From contig NZ_FONG01000006.1 of NCBI RefSeq assembly GCF_900112845.1, forward strand, positions 124,001 through 188,000: a stretch of DNA of 64,000 nucleotides. The letters run 5' to 3'. Under the pieces are notes generated by a model that did no database searches, was not told the origin of the DNA, and saw only the letters and a program-made list of their open reading frames with translations. A program made the translations under genes and the position numbers. Source of the stretch: Actinacidiphila alni (GTDB lineage Bacteria; Actinomycetota; Actinomycetes; Streptomycetales; Streptomycetaceae). Position 1 is the first letter of the stretch. Each line of letters starts with the position of its first letter. This document shows positions 49,377 through 57,390 of the stretch, piece after piece.

Positions 49377-49672
49377 TGCTCCTCCAGGGAATCGGTGTGC
49401 TGGGTGCGACGGATGAGGGTCTCGGCGTAGGCGCTGCCCGCCGTGGGGTACGTCCGCTGTGCGCGGCCGACGACGTCCGCCGCCGGGCGCCCGGGCCGTA
49501 CGGGCCCGCGGACCGGCCACTCCGGCAACCCGGGCCCGGCCGGGCACACCGTGACCGGCGTGGGCGCCACGGGCCGGACCGACAGCGGCAGGCAGCCCAC
49601 GCCCGTCGAGATGTCCGACGAACCCGCGGCGGGCGGTGGCGTCAGGTGAGCGCGCCGCAGGCGCGGGGTCAC
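49373..49672 (-). CDS. Translationally coupled 99-residue protein of unknown function
   Basis: A GTG at 49672 overlaps the SARP stop (GTGA) and is preceded by GGAGGAGCT. The frame runs 99 codons to a stop that overlaps the ATPase start (ATGA). Coupling at both ends argues that it is translated. The product is basic and Pro/Arg/Val-rich (for example PVAPTPVTVCPAGPG), with two Cys, no signal peptide and no membrane segment, ending HTDSLEEQ. I recognise no family. It might instead be a degraded tail of the regulator. Confidence 0.5.
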   Translation of the reverse strand: MTPRLRRAHLTPPPAAGSSDISTGVGCLPLSVRPVAPTPVTVCPAGPGLPEWPVRGPVRPGRPAADVVGRAQRTYPTAGSAYAETLIRRTQHTDSLEEQ

Positions 49673-52314
49673 AGCTCCTCCACGGATTCGGTGCGGCGGC
49701 GGGTCGGGAAGGGGGCGGCGGGGCGCTGGCGCGGTGCGGGGGTGCGGGCGGCGGCGCGGGCCGCGGCCGGGGTCGCGGGGGTGGCGCCGGTGCTGGCCGC
49801 CAGGCCGTAGCGGCGCTGGGTGGCCGGGGTGGCGGTGCCCGTGGTGCGGGCCGGGGCCGTGGCCGGGGCGGGGCGGCCGGGGCGCGAGGCGCGGCCGTCG
49901 GCGGGCTGCGACGTCTCGCGGGCGAGCCGCCCCAGCGCGACGGCCGCCGCCTCGTACCAGGACGCGGCGCCGAGCCGTTCGAAGACGCCGAGCGCGCCGC
50001 GCAGCCGTGCGGTGGCCTGCTCGTAGCGGCGCTCGCGCAGGTCGAGGGTGCCGAGCGAGTACAGGATCGCGGCCTCGCCGAGGGAGTCGCCGGCCTTGCG
50101 GGTCGCGCGCAGCGCGTCGGTGCCGACGGTCCGCCAGTCGTCGTGCGCCCGCTGGACGGCGGCCAACAGGCCGACGGAGACGGCCAGTTGCCAGCACGCC
50201 TCGGTCTCGCCGATGTCGCCGGCCTGGCGTACGGCGGCCAGCAGCGTCTCGCGCTCGGTCGCGTACCACTCGCCGGTGTCGCTGAGCACGGCCCGCAGCA
50301 CGGGCAGGTCCATCGGCCAGCGGGTGGGGTGCTGCTGCTCGGCGGCCGGGGTGCCGCCCTGCCGCAGCAGCGCCTCGTCGGCGAGGGTGAGCCAGGCGCC
50401 GAGCATCCGCCGGCGCGGGGTCCGCTCGTCGTGCTCGTCGGCGAGCGCGGCCAGGCACTCGGCGGCGTGCAGCCGGACCAGGCCGCCCATCCGGTAGCGG
50501 GCGGTGACGCCGCTGCCGCCGACCAGGTCGACCAGCCGCGCGTCGGCGAGCGTCTCCAGGACGTCCACCGCCGCGGCGGGCGCCGCGTCGAGCAGCGGCG
50601 CCGCCGTCCACGCGGGGAATTCCGCGGTCGGCAGGCCGCCGAGCCGGGCGAACAGCCGTTGCGCGGGCGCGTCCAGCAGGTCGTACGTGCCGCGCAGCGC
50701 CGCCCGTACGTCCTGGCCCTGGTGGGACAGCTCGTCCAGCCGGCGGCGCTCGTCGCGCAGCCGCGCGGTGAGCTGGCCCAGGCTCCAGTGCGGCCGGGCG
50801 GACAGCCGGGCGGCGGCGGCCCGCAGCGCCAGCGGCAGCCCGTCGCACAGCTCGGCCAGTTCGATGGCCTCGCTGGGCTCGGCGGCGACCCGCTCGCGCC
50901 CGGTCATGGCGGCGAGCAGTTCCACCGCCTCCGGGATCGCCGGCACCGCCACGTCGACGGTGTAGGCGTCGGCGGGCGCCGACAGCCGGGTCCTGCCGGT
51001 GACCAGCAGCCCGCAGGTGGGCGCGCCGGGCACCAGCGGGCGCAGCAGCGTCTCGTCGGCGACGTCCTCGACGACCACCAGCATCCGCCGCTCGGCGAGC
51101 GCGCTGCGGTAGAGCGCCGCCCTGCCGTCCAGGCTCTCCGGCACGGCGGTGCCGGTGAAGCCAAGGGCGCGCAGGAAGCGTTCGAGGACGTCGGAGACCT
51201 CGCGCTGCCCGGCGCCCGCGGGCAGCCTGGCGTAGAGCTGGCCGTCGGCGAAGGCCGGGGCGAGCGCGTGCGCGGCCTCGATCGCCAGCGCGGACTTGCC
51301 GACGCCCGCGCAGCCGGTGATCAGCGCCATCGGCGCGGCGGCGCCCGAGAGGCTGTCGGCCAGTTCGGCCAGCACCTCGGTGTGGCCGGTGAAGTCGGTG
51401 AGCCGGGCCGGGAGCATCCGCGGCAGCGGCAGCGGCGCGGTGCCGTCCAGGGTGACGGGCGCCTCGGCCTCGGGCAGGTCCAGATCGGCGGAGCCGTTGA
51501 GGATGGCCCACTCCAGGCGCAGCAGCACCGGGCTGGGCTCCAGGCCGAGTTCCTCGATGAAGGTGCGCCGGGTGCGGTGGTACGCCGACAGCGCCTCGGC
51601 CTGCCGCCCGCAGCGGTAGAGCGCGGTCATGAGCTGCACGGCGGGGCGCTCGCGCAGCGGGAATTCGGCGGCCAGCGCGCTGATCTCACCCAGCACCTCG
51701 TGGTGCAGGCCGAGCCGCAGCTCCGCGTCCAGGCACTCCTCCAGTGCCTCGAAGCGGCGCTCGGCGATCCGCACCAGCTTCGTCTGCACGACGGGGCTGT
51801 CCACCTCGGGCAGCGGATCGCCGTTCCACAGGTCGAGCGCCTCGCGGAAGGCGGTACGGGCGGCCGCGGGCCGGCCGTCGGCGGCGGCGAGCCTGCCGCG
51901 CGCGGCCAGTTCGTCGAAGACGTGCAGATCCAGCTCACCCGCGGCCAGGTCCATGGTGTAGCCGAGGCCGCCGCTCATCCGGATCCGCTTGCCGAGCCCG
52001 GCGCGCTCCATCCCCTGCCGCAGCGCGGAGACCGCGGTCTGCACCTGCGAGCGTGCGGTGGCCGGCGGGGTGCCGCCCCAGACCGCGTTCACCATCGTCT
52101 CCAGACCGACACCGTGGCCGGTCTCCAGCAGCAGCAGCGCCAGCACGATCTGCTGCCGCCGGGCCGTGACCGCCATGGGCTGCGACCCGCGCACCTCCAG
52201 CGGGCCGAGCACCCGGAACCGTATGCCGGCGCCCGACGGCGCGTCGCCGGGCGCCGGCGGGTCCGCGGTGGGGTCCGCCGTGCTCCCGGCGGGGAGGGGT
52301 GATGCGATCGCCAT
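49669..52314 (-). CDS. SARP-family regulator with NB-ARC domain
   Basis: An 881-residue protein; ATG 52314 is chosen for GGAAGG 9 bases upstream. The DNA-binding winged helix begins IRFRVLGPLEVRG (about 30-125), followed by the BTAD (about 130-280) and an NB-ARC ATPase with P-loop GCAGVGKSAL and signature CDGLPLALRAAAARL. Only a short helical repeat region follows, then an Ala/Pro/Thr-rich basic tail. It is thus shorter than the 1821-5372 regulator and lacks a full TPR array. It is a second likely cluster-situated activator. No TTA codon was seen. Confidence 0.92.
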   Translation of the reverse strand: MAIASPLPAGSTADPTADPPAPGDAPSGAGIRFRVLGPLEVRGSQPMAVTARRQQIVLALLLLETGHGVGLETMVNAVWGGTPPATARSQVQTAVSALRQGMERAGLGKRIRMSGGLGYTMDLAAGELDLHVFDELAARGRLAAADGRPAAARTAFREALDLWNGDPLPEVDSPVVQTKLVRIAERRFEALEECLDAELRLGLHHEVLGEISALAAEFPLRERPAVQLMTALYRCGRQAEALSAYHRTRRTFIEELGLEPSPVLLRLEWAILNGSADLDLPEAEAPVTLDGTAPLPLPRMLPARLTDFTGHTEVLAELADSLSGAAAPMALITGCAGVGKSALAIEAAHALAPAFADGQLYARLPAGAGQREVSDVLERFLRALGFTGTAVPESLDGRAALYRSALAERRMLVVVEDVADETLLRPLVPGAPTCGLLVTGRTRLSAPADAYTVDVAVPAIPEAVELLAAMTGRERVAAEPSEAIELAELCDGLPLALRAAAARLSARPHWSLGQLTARLRDERRRLDELSHQGQDVRAALRGTYDLLDAPAQRLFARLGGLPTAEFPAWTAAPLLDAAPAAAVDVLETLADARLVDLVGGSGVTARYRMGGLVRLHAAECLAALADEHDERTPRRRMLGAWLTLADEALLRQGGTPAAEQQHPTRWPMDLPVLRAVLSDTGEWYATERETLLAAVRQAGDIGETEACWQLAVSVGLLAAVQRAHDDWRTVGTDALRATRKAGDSLGEAAILYSLGTLDLRERRYEQATARLRGALGVFERLGAASWYEAAAVALGRLARETSQPADGRASRPGRPAPATAPARTTGTATPATQRRYGLAASTGATPATPAAARAAARTPAPRQRPAAPFPTRRRTESVEEL

Positions 52315-52376
52315 GTCCGTCAGCCTTCCTTGCAGCGTGGGGCTCGCGGGGCCGGTGCCGCCGCGGCGGGGTGGAG

Positions 52377-53720
52377 TCAGATCAGGACTTCGTGGGGTGC
52401 CGGGTGGCCGAGGAAGCCGACCGGACTGGCCGTCAGGCCGTAGGCGCCCGCCTGGAACACCGCGACGAGGTCGCCGATCTCCGCGTGGGGCAGTGACACG
52501 TCCTTGCCGAGCAGGTCGAGCGGGGTGCACAGGCAGCCGACCACGTCCACCGTCTCGGTGGCCGGCCCGGTGGCAGAACCGGCCACCGCGATCGGGTAGT
52601 TGCGCCGGATGGCCCGGCCGAGGTTGCCGGTGGCGGCGAGCTGGTGCTGGAGGCCGCCGTCCACGACGAGGAAGGTGGTGCCGCGCGAGACCTTGCGGTC
52701 CACGACGCGGGTCAGATAGACGCCGGCCTCGCCGACGAGGTAGCGGCCCAGTTCGATGACGGGCCGGACCTGCGGGAAGGCCGGGCGGATGGCGGTGTCG
52801 AGGAGCTTGCCGAGGTTCTCGCCGATCGGGCCGAGGTCCAGGGCCCGGTCGCGGGCGGCGTAGGGGATGCCGAAGCCGCCGCCGAGGTTGAGGTAGCGGA
52901 CGGGTGCGGGCGCGTGGTCCGCCAGGCCGGTGACCAGGTCGACGGTGGCGCGCTGGGCGGCGCAGATGCTCTCCGCGTCGAGATTCTGCGAGCCGGCGAA
53001 GACGTGGAAGCCGTGGAAGTCCAGGCCGGCCGCGCCGATCGCGGCCAGCAGCTGCGGTGCCTGCTCGGCGTCCACCCCGAACTGCTGCGGCCCGCCGCTC
53101 ATCTTCATACCGGAACCACGTACGGCGAAGGGCGGGTTGACGCGCAGCGCGACGCGGGCGGTGATGCCGAGCTGTTCACCGGCCAGGCGGACCCTGGCCA
53201 GTTCGGTGGCCGACTCCAGCTCGATCAGGACACCGGCGGCGACGGCCTGCCGGATCTCGATGGAGGTCTTGCCGGGCCCCGCGAAGCCGATCCGTTCGGC
53301 GGGGACGGTGGTGTCGAGCGCGCTGAGCATCTCACCGGCCGACGCGACGTCGAGTCCGTCGACGAGGCCGCTCATGTGGTGCAGCAGCGCGGGCATCGGA
53401 TTGGCCTTGACGGCGTAGTTCAGCTCCACGCCGTCGGGCAGCGCCGACCGCAGCTCGGCGACCCGGCGGCTGATCAGCCCCCGGTCGTAGGCGAAGAAGG
53501 GGGTGGAGCCGACGCGTTCGGCCAGCCGCGCGACGGGCACGCCGCCGACCGCCAACTCGCCGTCCACGACGGCGAACCGGCCGTGCCGGCCGAAGCCGCC
53601 GAAGGCGTCCGGGTCGGCCGCGGGGTGTACGGGGGCGGCGGCTTCCTCTACGTGTGCCGCCGGTACATGTGCCGGTACGTCCGCCGCCGGGGTGGCCGTC
53701 CCGGTGCCCGCGCCGCTCAT
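52377..53720 (-). CDS. PLP-dependent decarboxylase (fold type III, DAP/Orn decarboxylase family)
   Basis: A 447-residue protein starting in an ATGA overlap with the ligase gene. The PLP Lys105 lies in NYAVKANP. GGGFGIPY forms the phosphate loop, and Cys398 lies in GCLCTPLDLLGKD. QAGAYG near the end is typical of the family. The first 40 residues are an Ala/Pro/His-rich extension. These enzymes decarboxylate D- or L-amino acids such as diaminopimelate, ornithine or arginine. With its partner ligase and ACP it resembles the trio annotated as exosortase-A-associated. In vicenistatin-type pathways a related enzyme (VinO) decarboxylates an aminoacyl-ACP, so it may make an amino-bearing acyl-ACP here. 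The substrate is unknown. Confidence 0.88.
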   Translation of the reverse strand: MSGAGTGTATPAADVPAHVPAAHVEEAAAPVHPAADPDAFGGFGRHGRFAVVDGELAVGGVPVARLAERVGSTPFFAYDRGLISRRVAELRSALPDGVELNYAVKANPMPALLHHMSGLVDGLDVASAGEMLSALDTTVPAERIGFAGPGKTSIEIRQAVAAGVLIELESATELARVRLAGEQLGITARVALRVNPPFAVRGSGMKMSGGPQQFGVDAEQAPQLLAAIGAAGLDFHGFHVFAGSQNLDAESICAAQRATVDLVTGLADHAPAPVRYLNLGGGFGIPYAARDRALDLGPIGENLGKLLDTAIRPAFPQVRPVIELGRYLVGEAGVYLTRVVDRKVSRGTTFLVVDGGLQHQLAATGNLGRAIRRNYPIAVAGSATGPATETVDVVGCLCTPLDLLGKDVSLPHAEIGDLVAVFQAGAYGLTASPVGFLGHPAPHEVLI

Positions 53721-55315
53721 CGGGTGCCCTCCACGGTCTTGCGCAGCTCGACCCGGTCGAATTTGCCGTTGACCGAGCGGGGCAGCACGTCCAGGACGAC
53801 GGTGCGGCGCGGCAGCATGTACGGCGGCAGCTCGCGGGCGAGCACCTGGTGCAGCCGCGCGGTGTCGCAGGCCCCGGCGACGACCAGCACGACGTGCTGG
53901 CCGAGCCGTTCGTCGCCAACGCCGAGCGCGACCGCCTCGGTGGCCAGGCCGCTGGCATACACGGCCTCCTCAATCTCGGTGGGGCTGATCCGGTAGCCGG
54001 AGGACTTGATCATGTCGTCGGTGCGGCCGACGAAATACAGGAAGCCCTCCTCGTCGCGGTAGACGGTGTCGCCGGACCAGACCGCCAACTCCGTTCCGCC
54101 GTACGGGACGGCGCCGGGGACCGGGCGGAAGCGTTCGGCGGTGCGCTCGGCGTCGTTCCAGTAGCCGAGGGCCACCAGCGCGCCGCGGTGCACCAACTCG
54201 CCGTGCTCGCCCGGCTCGCAGGGCGTGCCGTCGGGGCGGAGCACCATGATCTCGGCGTTGGGGATGGCCTTGCCGATGGAGTCGGGGCGGCGGTCGGCCT
54301 CGTCCGGGTCCAGGTAGGTGGAGCGGAATGCCTCGGTCAGCCCGTACATCAGATACGGCCGGGCCTGCGGGAAGATCTCGCGCAGCCGCCCCAGGGTGGC
54401 GCGCGGCATCCGGCCGCCGGTGTTGGCGAAGTACCGCAGCCGCTCGGTGGCGTCCTGCGGCCACTGCTGGGCGGTCAGTTGCAGCCACAGCGGCGGTACG
54501 CAGGTCAGCGCGGTCACACCGTGCCGGGCACACAGCCGTACGACCTCGCGCGGCAGCAGGTAGTTGGTGAGCACCAGGTGGGCGCCGGTGATCAGGGTGG
54601 TGGTGAGCTGGCTGAAGCCGGCGTCGAAGCTGAACGGCAGCGCGGCCAGTACGACGTCGTCCTCGGTGTGCCCGAGGTAGGAGGCGACGCTCTCGGCGCC
54701 GGAGAGCAGATTGCGGTGCGAGAGGACGACGCCCTTGGGGCCGCCGGTGCTGCCCGAGGTGTAGAAGACGGCGGCCACATCGGTGTCGACGACGGCGTCC
54801 GCGCCGGGCACCGGGAGCGGTCCTTCGGCGCGCAGCCGCTCCCACGGCACCGCGGTCCAGCGGTCGTCGGCGGGCAGTACGGTGCCGGTGTCGCCGATCA
54901 GCACCAGGTGGCGGACGGTGGTGTCCGGCGGCAGCGCCGCGCGGACCGTCTCAAGACGCTCGGCGGTGGTGATCAGCGCGGTCACGTCGCAGTCGGTGGT
55001 GATACCGGCCAGGTGGCGGCCCTTGAAGAGCGGGTTGACGGGGACGAAGACGGCGCCGGCCGCGGAGGCGGCCAGCATCGACACGACGGTCTCGACGCGC
55101 TTCTCCGCGTAGACGGCGACCCGGTCGCCGCGCCGCACGCCCAACGCGTGCAGGCCGTACGCCACTTCGGCGACCTGCCGGGCGAGTTCGCCGTAGCTGA
55201 CGGTGCGGTCCTTGAACGTCAGGGCGGGGCGGCGGGCCGCGCCGCGCGCGATCAGCCGGTCAAGTCGGGTCAGCGGCGCGGCGGCCTGCCGCGCGGCCAT
55301 CGTCGGCTCGGTCAT
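53717..55315 (-). CDS. Acyl-CoA/acyl-ACP ligase (AMP-forming)
   Basis: A 532-residue adenylate-forming enzyme with FYTSGSTGGPKGV, MYGLTEAFRSTYL, GRTDDMIKSSGYRISPTEIEE and the catalytic Lys in SVNGKFDR. The family activates a carboxylate with ATP and loads it on CoA or a carrier. It lies 7 bases after the ACP gene and overlaps the decarboxylase, so ACP, ligase and decarboxylase likely work on one substrate: activate, load, decarboxylate. It resembles the ligase annotated with exosortase-A loci, although no PEP-CTERM gene is present here. Confidence 0.9.
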   Translation of the reverse strand: MTEPTMAARQAAAPLTRLDRLIARGAARRPALTFKDRTVSYGELARQVAEVAYGLHALGVRRGDRVAVYAEKRVETVVSMLAASAAGAVFVPVNPLFKGRHLAGITTDCDVTALITTAERLETVRAALPPDTTVRHLVLIGDTGTVLPADDRWTAVPWERLRAEGPLPVPGADAVVDTDVAAVFYTSGSTGGPKGVVLSHRNLLSGAESVASYLGHTEDDVVLAALPFSFDAGFSQLTTTLITGAHLVLTNYLLPREVVRLCARHGVTALTCVPPLWLQLTAQQWPQDATERLRYFANTGGRMPRATLGRLREIFPQARPYLMYGLTEAFRSTYLDPDEADRRPDSIGKAIPNAEIMVLRPDGTPCEPGEHGELVHRGALVALGYWNDAERTAERFRPVPGAVPYGGTELAVWSGDTVYRDEEGFLYFVGRTDDMIKSSGYRISPTEIEEAVYASGLATEAVALGVGDERLGQHVVLVVAGACDTARLHQVLARELPPYMLPRRTVVLDVLPRSVNGKFDRVELRKTVEGTR

Positions 55316-55322
55316 CGCCGGC

Positions 55323-55622
55323 TCACTTCTCGCCGTCGGACTCGGCGGCCGCGGCGTCCGGCTCGACGAATTCGGCGACGGTCGCCCACAGCGAGCCGAC
55401 CGTCGCGAACGTCTCCTCGGTCAGCAGCTCGTCGTCCAGCTCGACCCCGAAGTGGTCCTCCAGGTCCGCGAGAAGCTGGACGACGCCCATCGAGTCCAGT
55501 CCCAGCGCGGCCAGATCCGCGTCCGGCGACAGTTCGTCGCCCTCGGCGTACGGCAGTCGGGGCAGCAGTACGTCCTGAAAGGTGCGCGGAATCTTCCGCA
55601 TCTCCCGCGTCGTCTCGGCCAT
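55323..55622 (-). CDS. Acyl carrier protein (ligase/decarboxylase partner)
   Basis: A 99-residue carrier from ATG 55622. The phosphopantetheine Ser is in LGLDSMGVVQLL, followed by the acidic helix DLEDHFGVELDDELL. The C-terminus is an acidic Ala/Glu tail. It is the first gene of a tight minus-strand group with the ligase and decarboxylase, and should carry their acyl or aminoacyl intermediate. Confidence 0.93.
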   Translation of the reverse strand: MAETTREMRKIPRTFQDVLLPRLPYAEGDELSPDADLAALGLDSMGVVQLLADLEDHFGVELDDELLTEETFATVGSLWATVAEFVEPDAAAAESDGEK

Positions 55623-55971
55623 GGCGGTCGGTCCCCTTGTCTTCTCGCCTCGTCTCCCGGCGCGTCCGTCTCCGTCCGCGTCCGGGGCGCGGGGTCCGCC
55701 CGCGCACAGCGATTACTTGACCGCCGGTCCCTCTCGAACCGCCATCGCCGCGCTCTCGCCGCCGGCCGCGGACGGGCGTCGCGGGGGCCTTCGGCGGCGG
55801 TGCGGGCAAGCGGGCCGATAGCGGTTCGATAGTCCGCCGGGAGCGGGTATCGGCGGGCCCGGCCGGGCGGTGAGAACGGCGTGATGGCGGCCCGACGCAC
55901 CATGGGCGGAACACATACGGAACCCGACCCGCCGCGGCACCGCGTTGATACACGAAGGGGAGGAACCCTCC
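55623..55971. promoter_or_regulatory. Divergent promoter region with CGATAG direct repeat
   Basis: This region separates the minus-strand ACP-ligase-decarboxylase group from the plus-strand LuxR-type gene. CGATAG occurs at 55816-55821 and 55827-55832, exactly 11 bases apart, the spacing expected for SARP-type operators. The same hexamer family, as GCTATC, recurs at 6153-6170. No gene fits in this stretch. Confidence 0.4.
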
Positions 55972-57057
55972 ATGCTCACGGGGATATCGGACCTCGCGCC
56001 GACACCGGACCGCCCGCCCGAGTACCCGCTGCCCGCCGTCCACGACCGGCACCACGCGGCCGACGGCCACGACAGCGGCGACCTCGTCGCGGTGTACCAG
56101 TACGCGACCCGGCGCGGCGCCGTCACCCCGGGCTCGATCGAGCTGGTCGCCCTCGAACTCGGCCTGTCCGCCGGGGAGGTCTTCTCGGCCGCCGCCCGGC
56201 TGGTCGAACTGCGGCTGCTGCGCACCGACGAGGTCGGCGGCACCGGCCTGGTGCCGGTCGACCCGCACTCGGCGGCGACGCTGCTGACGTCGCCGATCGA
56301 ACGGGCCATCCTGCAACAGCGGGAGCTGGCCGACCGGCTGCGCGCCCGGATCGATTCCATCGCCGGCGGACCGAGCGGTGCCGACGGGCCGCTCGGCGTC
56401 ATGGACACCGTCGAGGGCGAGGCGGAGATCCGCGGTCTGCTGCGGCTGGCCGCCGTCGACTGCCGGACCGAGGCGATCGTGCTGCGGCCCGGCCACGACG
56501 AACGGATCGCGCCGGACGACCTCTTCGACGCCTGCTACGACGCGCTCGGGTCCGACACGGACGTACGGGTGCTCTCGCCGCACCGCGACCGGGCCGATTT
56601 CGCGTCCCGGGCCCGCGCGAAGAAGCTTGCCGAGCGGGGGGCGGCGATCCGTACGATCCGGTCCGTGCCGCAGACGGCGGTGGTCTTCGACCGGGCGCTC
56701 GCGGTGGTCGTCACCGCGGGCGAGAACGGCGGCCCGCCGACCGCGCGGCAGGTCCGTGACGAGACGATGATCCGGTGCATGGTCGACATGTTCGACCTGC
56801 TCTGGGACGGGGCGGCGCCGTTCGCCCTCGACGAGGCGGGGTACGCGGAGGACATCAACGACGATCTTCAGCGGTCGATCGCGCGGCTCATGGCGCAGGG
56901 GCTGACCGACGAGGTTGTCGCGCGGCGCCTCGATATGTCCGTACGGACGTGCCGGCGCCATATCGCCGCTCTCTTGCGGAGCCTCGGGTCCGTCAGCCGG
57001 TTTCAGGCCGGCGTCCAGATCGCGCACCGCCTCTCCGCGGAGGAGGCTGCCGCCTGA
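55972..57057 (+). CDS. LuxR-type HTH regulator with TrmB-like N-terminal region
   Basis: A 361-residue protein; ATG 55972 is chosen because GGGGAGG lies about 8 bases upstream, while an earlier frame start lacks one. The C-terminal 60 residues are a LuxR-type helix-turn-helix (IARLMAQGLTDEVVARRLDM then SVRTCRRHIAALLRSLG). Residues about 45-100 look like a winged helix (VTPGSIELVALELGLSAGEV), and the middle resembles the phospholipase-D-like part of TrmB-family regulators (RTIRSVPQTAVVFDRALAVV). No receiver domain or P-loop is present. It probably controls neighbouring genes; its effector is unknown. Confidence 0.88.
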   Translation: MLTGISDLAPTPDRPPEYPLPAVHDRHHAADGHDSGDLVAVYQYATRRGAVTPGSIELVALELGLSAGEVFSAAARLVELRLLRTDEVGGTGLVPVDPHSAATLLTSPIERAILQQRELADRLRARIDSIAGGPSGADGPLGVMDTVEGEAEIRGLLRLAAVDCRTEAIVLRPGHDERIAPDDLFDACYDALGSDTDVRVLSPHRDRADFASRARAKKLAERGAAIRTIRSVPQTAVVFDRALAVVVTAGENGGPPTARQVRDETMIRCMVDMFDLLWDGAAPFALDEAGYAEDINDDLQRSIARLMAQGLTDEVVARRLDMSVRTCRRHIAALLRSLGSVSRFQAGVQIAHRLSAEEAAA

Positions 57058-57071
57058 CCTGGCCTTCTCCC

Positions 57072-57122
57072 CCGGACGCCGTGGGGCCCATCCCTGACAG
57101 GGATGGGCCCCACGGCGTCCGG
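57072..57122. terminator. Perfect 25-bp-arm palindrome terminator
   Basis: Arms 57072-57096 and 57098-57122 are perfectly complementary around a single base, starting 15 bp after the LuxR-type stop. It lies between that gene and the convergent condensation gene, and is the strongest hairpin in the window. Confidence 0.85.
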
Positions 57123-57190
57123 CACTGGGTGCCCGATGCGCCACGCGGCGCTTGCGGTGGAGGGTGCCCCTTCAGGGGCGCTGGGGGCAC

Positions 57191-57322
57191 CTCCCAGCGG
57201 TAGCTGGGGGAGGAACTGCGCGCTCAGCCCACGCGGGGCCACAGGCAAAAAACCGCCCCCAGCGGGGCAGACGCTGTTGTTTTCGCGACCACCGGCCCGG
57301 TGGGGGCTGAGCGCGCAGTTCC
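57191..57322. repeat. Streptomyces-type intergenic palindromic repeat
   Basis: GGAACTGCGCGCTCAGCCC (57212-57230) is the exact reverse complement of 57304-57322, about 73 bases on. Just before it a CTCCCAGC-GGTA-GCTGGGGGAG hairpin occurs. Such GAACTGCGCG...CGCGCAGTTCC elements are scattered through many Streptomyces genomes at gene ends. Short A and T runs lie inside. It probably acts as an additional terminator for the convergent gene. Confidence 0.6.
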
Positions 57323-57390
57323 CCGCGCCCCTAAAAACATGACTCCCGCCCTCCGCAGGAGACCTCAGCCACCGCACTCCGCAGGAGGAC

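Noticed and set aside
57191-57322. Insertion sequence end or attachment site
   Set aside because: No transposase or integrase gene and no target duplication. The arms match a common Streptomyces intergenic palindrome type.
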